The notes beneath the pieces were generated by a model that worked only from the letters and a program-made list of their open reading frames with translations, was not told the origin of the DNA and did no database searches. 64,000 bases of DNA, taken from Diabrotica undecimpunctata (lineage: Eukaryota; Arthropoda; Insecta; Coleoptera; Chrysomelidae). Below are positions 25,198-35,732 of this stretch, piece after piece; within the stretch, counting starts at the first letter, position 1; every line of letters starts with the position of its first letter. The DNA lies in assembly GCF_040954645.1 (NCBI RefSeq), contig NC_092809.1, positions 81,648,889 through 81,712,888 of the forward strand, written 5' to 3'. Position numbers and translations under genes: made by a program.

Positions 25198-25603
25198 TGT
25201 AAAGTCTTTTATTTATTTATAATTATTTATATTTTGTTCGATTTTATTTATGAATTCTTTACTAATTTATTATATTGTTCTTATTTTAATTTATTAAAAA
25301 GCACGATAATTTATATCAATTTATTTAACTAATAATACATCATTTATATAGACGAACTTAACAATTAAAATCGCGACCGCGAATCTTCTTCAAAATTAAC
25401 TGACCCTCTTCATAACAAAATTCCTCTATAAATATAAAATCCCGCTATTCGAGAACAACGGTGAAGCGACGATCTCCCATCGAAGTAACCAGAAGCTCAG
25501 ACCGGTCTTATTCGGCCTACCTGGAAACCTCGAGTCGGATGATTCATCATAATTTGGGTCTAGATCCTTCGCCGAAATTTCTACAACAAAAACAAAATTA
25601 GTC

Positions 25604-25694
<91 letters not shown>

Positions 25695-25743
25695 GTATAT
25701 ATATATATATATATATTTGATATATATGATATTTATCGTAACA
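25198..25743 (-). repeat. Gypsy 3' LTR (546 bp) with expanded (TA)n
   Basis: Longer than the 5' LTR by about 100 bp because of a (TA)n expansion at about 25603-25717. The 5' LTR has 'aatatatttacagttatttt' at that place, so the expansion postdates insertion. Confidence 0.9.
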
Positions 25744-25746
25744 TTG

Positions 25747-25765
25747 CCCCCCTCTTAAAAGATGG
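25747..25765 (-). promoter_or_regulatory. polypurine tract of Gypsy element
   Basis: In element sense CTTTTAAGAGGGGGGCAA directly precedes the 3' LTR; it primes plus-strand DNA synthesis. Confidence 0.75.
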
Positions 25766-25801
25766 TTCCTCCTGGAACCTTGTCGGGACTGGAACCGGAA
25801 C

Positions 25802-25887
25802 TGTATGCTGGTATCGGCAACTGGATACCAGCATACACTTCCCTTGTCATTTTTATACAACTTCCAGTTGTATAAAAATGACAAGGG
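25802..25887. repeat. two perfect adjacent hairpins downstream of the macro domain
   Basis: Hairpin A: 13-bp arms 25802-25814 ('tgtatgctggtat') and 25825-25837, loop 10. Hairpin B: 20-bp perfect arms 25841-25860 and 25868-25887, loop 7. They lie between the end of the macro-domain frame and the polypurine tract. They could be an RNA structure in the 3' end of the transcript or a local foldback duplication. Confidence 0.85.
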
Positions 25888-25911
25888 ACGGTTTTCTCTC
25901 CGCACCAGTAA

Positions 25912-27818
25912 CTATGCGGATTGCAACAGACTAACACCTGGACTTCGGTGTCTTGAAATATCTCCTCCACCATATTTCGGATAACCCTCCAATCTAATTG
26001 GCGGCACTCCAACTTTGGCATGGCTAACTTTTGCACGTCGGACTCTAGTACGTGCTCTCTCAAGTAAGGCTTCCCATACATCTCGGTAGGTAGGTTGGCC
26101 ACGGGCAGTGTCTTTTGTTACCAGGTAGAAAAGGTAACGTGATGCATCTTGGAGTTTCAGGGTTTTACCGGGAGCTGGCACTTGGCATTGAAATTCTGCA
26201 ACTCGACCAAACTTCCTTCGAAAAACGGATGCCAACCCTGGTGCGTCTTTGATACTGGCCGGGATGGTAAGGGCCAGCGAGTAGTCATCGGGTAGCGCGA
26301 GTAGATCTTGCTTTTCTTCAGTGGTAACACCATGTCTTGCTTTACCGGTACCTCCATAGGCACCCGTGACCTCAAACGTGAGTTCAGACACATCTTGGAC
26401 TTGGTTTACTTCCACTTCTTCATCTACGTCGTGGTCACCTTCGAAAGACGCCAGCCGGTTATGGTGTAGTATCATCGGCTTCCCCCTCGGAATCTTGCTT
26501 ATTCGGTAGATGACATCGTTGATCTTTTCCATAATTAAGTATGGGCTTTCCCAAAACTGCTGCAATTTGGGAGAACAACCTTTTCGCTTCTTGGGATTAT
26601 AGAGCCAGACTTTGTCGTTCTTCTTAAAGCAACCCTTTTCGGCTTGTGTATCGTACCGTTTCTTCACTCGGTCGCTAGCGATCTGAAGGTGGGAACGGAC
26701 CAACTCATGTACATCGTCCATTCTTCTTCGTAATTCGATCACATAATCTTCACCTGCTACATCTTCTCCAGGTCGACACCCAAACTCTAAATCACAAGGT
26801 AATCGCATTTCGCGTCCGAATAGGACTATGGCTGATGTCTGGCCTGTTGATTCGTTAACAGCAGATCTGTAGGCCATTGTGAAGAACGGAAGGTATTGGT
26901 CCCAGTCTCGCTGATGATCGGACACCATCTTTGTCAAATACTTGCCAACTGCCCTATTCATTCGTTCTACCATACCATCCGATTGCGGATGATATGCTGT
27001 AGTTCTTGTTTTCTTCATGCCTAGTCTATCACATATTCCTTGGAATAGATCACTTTCGAAGTTCCTGCCTTGGTCACTATAGATCTCCAAAGGTACTCCA
27101 AATCGGCTGATATATTCTTGGATCAACTTATCTGCAACGGTGGCGGCCTTCTGGTCTGGAAGTGCGTAAATCTCGCCCCACTTAGTAAAGTAATCCATTA
27201 CTACCAACATGTACTTGCCTCCATTTTCACTTTCTGGAAATGACCCACTGATGTCCAAAGCTATTCTTTCAAACGGGCTTCCAACATTATATTGTCTCAT
27301 AGGAGCTCTCCTTTTTCGGTAAGGCCCGTTACTCGTAGCACAAATAGTACATTTCTTACACCAGTCTTTTACGTCGTCGGAACTGTTCATCCAATAAAAC
27401 CGTTCCCGAATTCGCTGAAGGGTTTTCTTTACACCAAAATGCACCAAATTACACCTGATGGACTGTCGTGTAACTGACGAAGTACTTCGGCTATTCTGCT
27501 CTTTGGGATCACCAACTGTCTTCTCTTCTCTGAACCGTCATCATTTTCCAGGACTCGTTTGAGCAAGCCATCTTCCATGATAAATGAGTCCCACTGGGCC
27601 CAATACGTCTTAACTACTGAGCATAGGTTTGATATTTCTTGCCAAGGTGGTCGACGGTTTTCCTCTTTCCATTTTCGGATTTTCTGTATAACTGGATCTC
27701 TCTCTTGTTCTTCCCTTATCTTAATAGGCGTCCAGTCGTCGTTGACCATCGTCGTTCTTAGCACTGCTGCTTCCTTGGATTCCGTTTTGTTGCAGTGGGA
27801 ACACTCTGCTGTGCTCAA
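25912..27818 (-). pseudogene. Gypsy integrase fused to a macro domain
   Basis: From about 27560 the minus-strand reading carries the HHCC zinc-binding N-terminus ('CKKCTIC' near 27355; one frameshift near 27440). In the 511-codon frame 27447-25912 the catalytic triad is Asp65 ('ALDISGSF'), Asp125 ('YSDQGRNF') and Glu161, spacing D-X35-E, followed by the usual C-terminal domain ('KNDKVWLYNPKKRKG'). After a 40-residue linker, residues about 378-462 ('LPDDYSLALTIPASI', 'GLASVFRRKFGRV', 'RYLFYLVTK', 'PTYRDVWEALL') and, after a frameshift near 26063, 'LESDVQKLAMPKLE' and 'LDWRVIRNMVEEIF' match an OARD1/Poa1p-like macro domain, which binds or hydrolyses ADP-ribose adducts. The glycine loop before 'LDW' appears altered (ECRQ). 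The macro domain ends near 25920. Confidence 0.85.
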
Positions 27819-28098
27819 TCTTGAAATCGTATTCTTGGAGTCGTTCGATCCATCTGGCTATCTGACCCTCTGGATTCTTAAACTGCATCAACCATTTAAG
27901 GGCGGCATGGTCGGTTAGGATTAAAAACTTCCTTCCATAGAGGTATTGATAGAAGTGCTCTACTGATTTCACTACTGCCAGAAGTTCTCTTCTCGTGACG
28001 CAATAATTCCGCTCAGATTTTGAAAGAACTTTACTTAAATATCCGAGGACTCGTTCCTGTCCTCCTTGAATCTGAGGCAGCACTCCTCCAATTCCCAC
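27721..28098 (-). pseudogene. Gypsy RNase H region
   Basis: Frameshifted continuation of the RT. Shows 'VGIGGVLPQ', 'LGYLSKVLSKSERNYCVTR', 'ELLAVVKSVEHFYQYLYGRK' and 'LTDHAALKWL', the RNase H domain that degrades the RNA template. The catalytic 'LDTDAS' is readable just upstream near 28115 in this frame. The end, normally followed by 'HSNADALSR', is scrambled by a small indel. Confidence 0.85.
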
Positions 28099-28099
28099 A

Positions 28100-28894
28100 T
28101 TACTTGCATCTGTATCTAAGATGAACTCTCCTTCTGGCAGTGGATACCCTAAAATTGGTCCTGTTATTAAATGCTTTTTTCAAGGTCTCAAAGGCATTTT
28201 GGCAGTCTGTATCCCAGCGGTAATCTCTTGCTTCCTCCGTAAGTCGCGTTAATGGCTTAGCGATATCTGTAAACTTCTTAATAAACCTTCGGTAGTAAGT
28301 ACATAGTCCAAGAAAACTTCTCACTTGGTGTTTGTCAGTTGGTTTTGGCCATTCCTTAATGGAATCGATTTTTCCCTTATCCACGGCCACTTCTTCTTTA
28401 CTGACTATATGACCCAGATAATTGACTTTACCTTGAAATAGCTGGCACTTCTTGGGGTTTAGCATCAATTGGGCAGCTTTAAGTCGATTAAAAACGTTTT
28501 CTAAATTCCTCAAATGATCTTCGAATGTCTCCCCCAAGACTATTATGTCATCTAAATAAACCAGGCATGTTTTCCAAGATAACCCTCTCAACACATTTTC
28601 CATAAGCCTCTCAAATGTCGCAGGAGTATTACAGAGTCCAAATGGCATAACGTTGAATTGCCACAATCCAGATCCTGTGGTGAAGACTGTCTTCTCTTTA
28701 TCTACTGGGTCCATTTCTACCTGCCAGTATCCAGACTTCAAATCCAAAGTAGAAAACAATTTACTTCCAGCCAATGTGTCCAATGTGTCATCGATCCGAG
28801 GCAGAGGATAACTATCTTTCTTGGTAACGTTGTTCAGCAAACGGTAATCCACACAGAACCTCGTCGTTCCGTCTTTCTTCTTAACCAGGACCAC
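28100..28894 (-). pseudogene. Gypsy reverse transcriptase
   Basis: RT palm and fingers: '[13 protein letters not shown]', '[15 protein letters not shown]' (motif A Asp), '[15 protein letters not shown]' (motif B), '[11 protein letters not shown]' (motif C, catalytic YLDD), 'LGHIVSKEE' and '[14 protein letters not shown]'. It is separated from the protease frame by a small deletion near 28890 and from RNase H by a shift near 28150. Otherwise well preserved. Confidence 0.92.
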
Positions 28895-29894
28895 CGGAGA
28901 GACCCATGGGTTCTATCACCCCGTCTTTCTTCATTTCCTGAACAATCGTTTCAGCTTCCTCTCTTTTCGCCTGTGGTAATCGTCGAGCTGTTTGACGAAT
29001 TGGCTTAGCATTACCAGTATCAATTTTATGCTTAACAACGGTAGTTCTTCCCGTCTTTCCTCCTTTCGGTACGAAAATATCACGATACTGCCGAAGAAAT
29101 TCCCTTAATTTCCTTTTCTCCATCTGATTCAGAGACTGTCCTGCAACTGCAACCATTTGGTCGAATTTGTCGTTGGAATTATCAGATGTTGTCGCCTGAC
29201 GGATTATGGATGTCACAGGTACACAAGTTCCTACTTTTGTCTCTTTCTTTATGGTCACTGGGTAGTCGTTGACATTGATAAGTCTCACAGGAATTTCTTT
29301 AGCCGAAGTCACCAATTGCTTTCCAATTATGATTCCACGGCCAACCTCATCGTCGTGGTTCCAAGGCTCCATCATAACAGGTGTCCCTTCGTCTACAATT
29401 CCCTGTAGTCGCGCTACTATGATCGTTTCGCTTCTCGCAGGCACGTCTGTATCTTCTTTAATGGCTGCTTGCACAGTGTTGTTATTATGTGGATGAAGAA
29501 ATACCTCCTCGTTGCCAACTTTGATTACCTTATTCTTAAAGTCCAATTGGAATTCATGCATATTCATTACGTCCATTCCTAATATAACATCCTCTTCGAT
29601 GTCAGCAACTATAACAGTATGGACGAACTTTTCTGTTCCAATTCCCAATTGTACCTGGATTTCTCCATTAATGTTGGCATTTTCGCCTGCAGCGGTCCGA
29701 AGTCGCAACCTCGTTGGTAACAGTTTCTTACGGCTGTTTATAACTGTCGGGCGTATAATGGTTCTGGTCGCTCCGGTATCCACCAACAACGTATGTCTTT
29801 TACCATTTATTTCTCCATCTACATATACACTATCTTCACGACATTTCAAAGAAGCTATTAGTATGAGAGGGTCTTTGGAAAAGTTCCGCGTCAA
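28881..29894 (-). pseudogene. Gypsy aspartic protease and pol N-terminus
   Basis: Carries 'HTLLVDTGATRTII' (active-site DTGA) near 29790 and 'DVILGMDVM' near 29570, the two blocks of a retropepsin, then a linker of about 150 residues and the RT lead-in 'KHKIDTGNAKPIRQ'. It processes Gag and Pol. The frame is open but its 3' end has lost a few bases compared with related elements, shifting it out of the RT frame. Confidence 0.9.
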
Positions 29895-29920
29895 AGCTGC
29901 CCCCCTAAGGCTGACCCGTT

Positions 29921-31054
29921 CTAGTTTTCCTGGTGGTGAGTTTCTTGATTTGCGTCGTACCTAGGGTGCTTACAGGAGCTTCGTACGTGTCCTATTTCGC
30001 CACAATTCCAGCATCTGATGGTCTTCGTTTTCTTGTATGTCATACTCTTAATCATATTAACGAGCTGGTCAAGTTTATCTTCATGTCCTTCCTCTTTTAC
30101 AGTCCTAACTTTACTGTACCCTCCAGAGGCCTGCGTAGCTGACTCGTATTCGAGGGCGGCGGATAAGACATCAACCAGTGTCTTGTGACGAGCTAATCCT
30201 AGTGTTCTCTGCATTTCATGATCACGAAGACCATCAATAAACGTTTGAACGGCCAATTTTTCCATCATGTCTTCGCGAGCTGTTGGATAAGCATATCGTA
30301 CTAATCTGGCAATATCTACCTTATATTCTTAAAGAGCCTCCTCTTTCTTCTGTCTACGATTTTTAAGCTGCGACTGATATACATGCTCCAAATGTTCGTG
30401 GCCATATCGCATATTTAACCTCTTCTTAAGTTGTTCGAAATCATCCGTCTCTTCTACGACTATGGTCTGAAGCACATCTAAGGCATCTCCTCGAAGAGCG
30501 ATAGTCAGGTTTACAGCCTTTTCTTTTTCAGACCATCCATTCGCTCTTGCAGCTGATTCGAACTGTTTCATGTAGTTATTCCATGACGATTTTCCGTCGA
30601 AAGTTGGGACTTTCACATGGACAGAACCTACACTTCCTTAAAATTTCGGCCGTATTTCCAACTTACATTTCGTCTCGTCTTCTTTTGTCTCTACTGTAAT
30701 TGGATTGTTTCCTCTCTCTGCCGTCCCTATTTCCTCCAGCTTCTTTTTCATCTCTTTCCATATCTTTTCTTCGAAGGCCAACATATCGGCAGCAACTTGG
30801 TTTTTTAACGTAGACACTCTATCGTCAAGAGCAGAAACTTTACTGTCCAGAGAAGAAATCTCGTTAGAAACTTTGTTTTCTAATGAGGCGATGTCGCCGG
30901 AAACAAATATATAAGTTTCCGGATCCAAACCTTCTTCTTTTAAAGCGTTCTTTAGTCGTTGGACTAAATCAGCCTTTTTCCCGGTAGAAGCTAATTCCCT
31001 ATCTTCAAGATGCCTTCTTAAATCCATAACTGCGAGCTCATAAATCGTAGCCAT
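29921..31054 (-). pseudogene. Gypsy Gag with N-terminal SAP domain and CCHC knuckle
   Basis: Probable start ATG at 31054 (MATIYELAVMDLRRHLED). Residues about 4-45 have SAP-motif character ('LAVMDLRRHLEDREL', 'GKKADLVQRLKNAL'), a DNA-binding fold. A coiled-coil-like segment follows ('ASLENKVSNEISSLDSKV'), then a capsid region ('WNNYMKQFESAARANGW', 'RGDALDVLQTI') and a zinc knuckle 'CWNCGEIGHVRSSC' near 29985. Two in-frame TAA codons (near 30644 and 30329) inactivate it; both look like single point changes. Confidence 0.88.
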
Positions 31055-31082
31055 TTCCACAATTTCCACTTATTCCACTTTT

Positions 31083-31095
31083 CTTCTGACACCAC
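31083..31095 (-). promoter_or_regulatory. primer binding site of Gypsy element
   Basis: In element sense the 5' LTR ends ...CTTTACA, then G, then TGGTGTCAGAAG, which has the TGG expected for pairing with a tRNA CCA end. The tRNA identity was not determined. Confidence 0.7.
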
Positions 31096-31543
31096 TGTAA
31101 AGTCTTTTATTTATTTATAATTATTTATATTTTGTTCGATTTTATTTATGAATTCTTTACTAATTTATTATATTGTTCTTATTTTAATTTATTCAAAAGC
31201 ACGATTATTTTTATCAATTTATTTAACTAATAATACATAATTTATATAGACGAACGTAACAATTAAAATCGCGACCGCAAATCTTCAAAATTAACTGACC
31301 CTCTTCATAACAAAATTCCTCTATAAATATAAAATCCCGCTATTCAAAAACAACGGCGAAGCGACGATCTCCCATCGAAGTAACCAGAAGCTCAGACCGG
31401 TCTTATTCGGCCTACCTGGAAACCTCGAGTCGGATGATTCATCATAATTTGGGTCTAGATCCTTCGCCGAAATTTCTACAACAAAAACAGAATTAGTCAT
31501 AATATATTTACAGTTATTTTAGGCCATGATATTTATCGTAACA
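31096..31543 (-). repeat. Gypsy 5' LTR (448 bp)
   Basis: Aligns along its length with 25198-25743 apart from the (TA)n expansion and scattered substitutions ('tattcgagaac' against 'tattcaaaaac'). Confidence 0.92.
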
Positions 31544-34129
31544 GAAGAATGTCCTCTAGACACAACAACAAGAGTCTTTCGTCTTTCTTTTTTGTTATTT
31601 TATCATCCAGGTTAAAAGACATCATTTTCTTTTGCACATAAGAATACTTATAAAAAACAGTGAATGGGGTTGATTTCCTTACTTGAAATGCTTTAACGTT
31701 AGCCCATACTACTTTCTCACCTGATATGGAGTATTGGAAATTTTTCCCGAAAAAAAAATTTCTGTTGCAGTCCCAGTCGTATACATCTGATGTGTCTATT
31801 TCCGTTACCTGAAATTGTCTTTTTTCTTTGTTTGCCACTTAAACTACAGCGACTAGTTGGCTAGGAACATAAAGAGGGTTCTTGTTAATGGCTTTTTTCA
31901 ACTGTGTTTCAATTGAAGAATGCATGCTATCCCCCTCGTTTTGAGTATGACCTACAATTAAGTATTTATAAGTAATTGAAGGAATATCTAAAGTTTGTAC
32001 TGCATGGAGATACATTGATAAGAGAACGTGGTTTTTATTTTGGTCACTGCAGTTGTCAGAATAAAAAATGACTGACTTGCCATTAGCTTTTTCTTTTAAA
32101 AAATCAAAAAGGAATGAAGCGATTTCTAAAGCTCCACGTTTTGCACACCCTTCATGCCAAATATAGCAATAGCCTTGTTTAGATGTGGCGTCAAAAACCG
32201 TAAAATTGAAGGTGTATAGTTTTCTTTTATAATAAAATGTTGATATTTGCCCCTTTGGAAGTTGAAATACTGCTTCAAGATCAAAGCAAGCAACAACAGT
32301 GTTTCAGTTATGATCCCTGCTATTGTTTATATCTTGCTGTTTCTCTACACGAGATAGTTATTTCTCCTTTTTGTGAATTTTTACTTCCTCTTCTATATTT
32401 TGTTTTTCTTGCTCTGTACTGTTCTGATAACTGGCACATAAAGAACATTGGTCTTTGGAATGAAAAATCCAATATTATATTTTGTATTAAATATTTCTTC
32501 ATACATGTGTTTTTTAGCAAACGGAACTCCTTTTTCAATGCAATTTGCTTTATACAACCTTTACATTTCAGATCGAGTTAAGTCACCATCTATGAACTCT
32601 CTTTTATTATCATCACCTCGACAGTAGTGCGATTAAATTCTCGAAAATAAATTGATGTGTTCATAAATACTGTTTATTGTTAATGGATCTATGCGTGGTT
32701 GGTTATGATGTTTTACTCTTTGATATTCAGGTATTATACCAGAGGACGTAGTTTTCTTCTTTACAGTAGTAAGATAGGTTCCACTAATACAAAAATTATT
32801 GGTAAACATGTTTTTACAAACTTTGAGTTTCTTGCCATCTACAATACAATGGTACCTGTAGCCTGTTGCACGTTGAGAGTTCTCCTTTTTGTAACTATAC
32901 TTTGGGTGTACTTCTTCCATTAACTTAGATATAAAATCTCTTTTCCGGTTAGCATCACGAAGACCAAGAAAGGCATCTAAAAGTTTTTGTCGAGCATCTA
33001 AATTTAGTTTTGACGAACATTTCAACATGTATCTATCACCACAGCCAGTTTTTAAAGTTTTTTTATCCACAAGTGCCCCTGATTTGGTTCTGTAAGTAAG
33101 CTTCACCTTTATTTACTTTCATTTTCTTAATGTTCTTGACCCACAATCATTCATTTCTAACTCTCTTCTTTGAGTTTTTCTTTACAGATTCTCCACTTTC
33201 CTCAGAAACTTCTTCAATAGGCCTATTAAACATTTGCTCATTTATTTAGTTCCTTTCAGGATTAGGCTAATCTTGTTCAAAACTGCTACTAGCTAGTTCA
33301 ACTAGCTAAAATTAGGTACATAATCCTTGTCATTTGGGTCTTCTCCATTACGATCTAGAGAGTTTTGGTCTTCATTATTGACCATCAGATTTATCAAATC
33401 GTAAGGACTGTTGTCACTGTTACTTATTATTTTGTGTCTATCACTATCGCTCTCTATAATCGTAGGCATTTCTTCTTCTACCAACGTATACACAAAATCC
33501 GCTTCTACAATGTTTTTTTCTGAAACACCATCAGGTCTATTTTCCAAATGGAAAGTAAGTATTTCTCTATCACCTAACTTATGAAGCGCTAAAGTGGAAT
33601 TTTCGATTGGTAGAATGACATTTTCATCGTTACCTAATTGATAATTAGGCTGAAGTTCGTTACTAGCTGGCGATATTAGATTGTCACTATATGGAATATT
33701 ATATTCGAATAAAATCTGATTGTTACCGGTCACAGGAGAGTTTTTTTCGCTAGCAGGAGTCATATTTCCATTGTGTTCACGTAAGATATAATTTGACTCT
33801 TCAGTAGTGTCAAATGAAACTTGATTTGGAACAATATTCTTAAAAACTGAGCCAGGCGTTATCTGAAAAAGAATAACACACTGTAAAAACAAACTTGCAA
33901 CCGTAAGGTGAACTTGTTTTTTTTTTTTAATTATTATCAGCAGGTTTTTATCCTAGAATAAGCCTGTAGTAGTTATGAACATTATAAACGATTTAAAAAA
34001 GTATCAATTTGAGGTTAATCTAAAAAGTAAGCTGTCAACTCTTACCTGTGTATTAGCTGTAAGGAGGGACAGTAACTGTTTTCCTCTTCCTTCATTTAAC
34101 TTATTTAGAAATTCATCCATACTAATCAT
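31544..34129 (-). pseudogene. DUF7869-type gene, 5' and central part, decayed
   Basis: Exon 1: ATG at 34129 or 34120 to 34046 ('MDEFLNKLNEGRGKQLL'), donor GTAAG. Exon 2 opens at 33862 after CAG, starting ITPGSVFKN. The acidic N-terminal part runs to 33302 ('NDKDYVPNFS'). Then 'GCGDRYMLKCSSKL' and 'LLDAFLGLRDANRKRDFI' (about 33050-32940), a Ser-His-Tyr block near 32620, 'FIPK' followed by a Cys pair near 32460, 'FYSDNCSDQNKNHVLLSMYL' near 32050 and 'GHTQNEGD' near 31945. These are landmarks of a large insect family annotated with DUF7869, whose role is unknown and which may be transposon-derived. There are several stops and frameshifts. It ends at the Gypsy junction. Confidence 0.8.
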
Positions 34130-34546
34130 ACAAGTAATTATTGTTTAATAATAAAAATTATCAAAATCAGCAGTTAATCAGTCTTGTAAACGCTGCAAGA
34201 TACTAGCTGTATGCTTATGCTGACTTCGCAACAATCTAAACATTCCTACAATATAGTCCAGGCAATACTATAATATTTTATTATATTACTGTATAGCTCC
34301 GAGTATTATACAATTGTTTTGGAGCAACACCGTAACATTTTTAGTTAGTATTCTATTGCCCTGTAATATAAGGTCTTTAAGCACAGAACCATAGTAACAT
34401 ATGATGGAATTATAAATTGAAAAAAATAGTATTTTAATGTAGTACAGTAATTGGTCTGAAAAGAACCATCACTCATTCATAGGAATTTATTCTTATCTCA
34501 AAACATACAAATTTTGCGATGTTACAGTATAGCACTGATGCAGCGA
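34130..34546. other. no supported gene
   Basis: AT-rich 5' flank of the DUF7869-type gene. The last ~40 bp before the (TA)n resemble, inverted, the sequence after the (TA)n at 24477. Confidence 0.45.
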
Positions 34547-34547
34547 T

Positions 34548-34626
<79 letters not shown>
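34547..34626. repeat. (TA)n microsatellite
   Basis: About 40 TA units between an unidentified element end and a PLE-type end. Confidence 0.9.
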
Positions 34627-34629
<3 letters not shown>

Positions 34630-34843
34630 CGGAAAGATTTCCGCGGTTAGTACAATTATGAACCGCGTCGATATCCATTTTGCCGAGCTTTCGACATCCT
34701 ATCTGATGTCTTCTTCAGGGCTTCCGAGGTCTCAGTCTCCCGAGCCCCCAGACACTACTACACTCACTAGTCACTTCTAGTTCACTACTACGACTGGGAC
34801 CTACTACCCTCTAGGTTTAAATATATATATGTATATATATATA
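34627..34843 (-). mobile_element. PLE-type terminal fragment between two (TA)n tracts
   Basis: Non-coding 200-bp segment containing the hammerhead-like fold 34689-34718 and a polypyrimidine/polypurine part, bordered left by the (TA)n at 34547-34626 and right by a short (TA)n at about 34821-34843. Attribution to Penelope-like elements rests on that fold only. Confidence 0.45.
34689..34718 (-). ncRNA. hammerhead-like fold
   Basis: Minus strand: CTGAAGA (34718-34712), extra A, stem GACATC/GATGTC (34710-34705 with 34698-34693), GAAA (34692-34689), then GCTC. Same architecture as the folds at 9224, 19199 and 23403, and again a self-complementary tetranucleotide (AGCT) at helix III. Confidence 0.45.
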
Positions 34844-35127
34844 CACTCGCGATCATAAAATCCGGGCCACTTTGAAAATCACCGTTATTTCATTTTTAAC
34901 GAGCTTTATCGTAAATAATAATAACACAAATACAAACTAATGCATGTTTCTGAGAATTGTTGTCGGCTTAGCGGTTTCTTTTGTAACAAAGAATTTCAAT
35001 AATGCCGATTTCGCGTAAAACTATACACTTTCCAAAATGAACGGTACCTGTAACTACCGCTTGTTTTAAATGTCTCATTTGTGCTTCGACTTTCTGTTCA
35101 AACGCAACAAACAAACGTTTATTATTG

Positions 35128-35132
35128 CCACC
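35128..35132. repeat. target site duplication CCACC, left
   Basis: Pairs exactly with 45946-45950; 5 bp is usual for BEL/Pao. Confidence 0.9.
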
Positions 35133-35598
35133 TGAACAAATTCCCCTTCGTTGGCTCAGTGAAGATGTTCGTTCAGTTGTAATGGAAACACCAAATAATA
35201 GTAGCAGAGTTTATTGTTGAGACGTACACTATGGGTGTTGACCCGGGATTACTTTGAGTAGAGACTGATGAAGTTGATCGTTGAAGACTATCAAGTTTGT
35301 TGAGTGAATATTGATTGAATGCTTCTCTAGGCAAGAGATCTTAGTTTTATATAAGTTTTTGGGTCAATATATTCGCGGACCTCGCGTGATATGTGTATTT
35401 AATTTATGTAAATTGTTTAACTTTGTCAGCACTTTTGACTGATGTCCAAATTATATTATTGATAATTGACCAAATGTGTATGTAACCTAATTAACTACGT
35501 GTGTGTATTTAATAACAAATAGATTCATTCGGTCTACTGGGTGATAAAATTATACTGTCCAATTTCGGATATGAATTCTGAAGATTTGATATTGGACA
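35133..35598 (-). repeat. BEL/Pao 3' LTR (466 bp)
   Basis: Matches 45477-45945 with very few differences (for example a 3-bp indel after 'ttatataagttt'), so the insertion is not old. Confidence 0.93.
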
Positions 35599-35732
35599 TA
35601 CTGCGGAATCGGGCAATCTGGCCCAAGTGTCAATACTCAAAGTTTACATATAAGTATTACATAACATAGTAAAATTCAAACATGATAAATTATAAATAGT
35701 TTAAGAATAATCAATAATCTTCCAACCGTACC

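Larger units (their letters stand above)
25198..31543 (-). mobile_element. Ty3/Gypsy retrotransposon with Gag SAP domain and C-terminal macro domain
   Basis: Complete element on the minus strand, 6.3 kb. LTRs at 31096-31543 (5') and 25198-25743 (3') run TGTTACGATAAATATCA ... AAGACTTTACA in element sense. Inside the 5' LTR, after one nucleotide, is a primer-binding site starting TGGTGTCAGAAG; before the 3' LTR is a polypurine tract AAGAGGGGGGCAA. Gene order gag, protease, RT, RNase H, integrase is that of Ty3/Gypsy. Multiple stops and shifts in gag and pol make this copy dead, and the LTRs have diverged. Confidence 0.95.
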
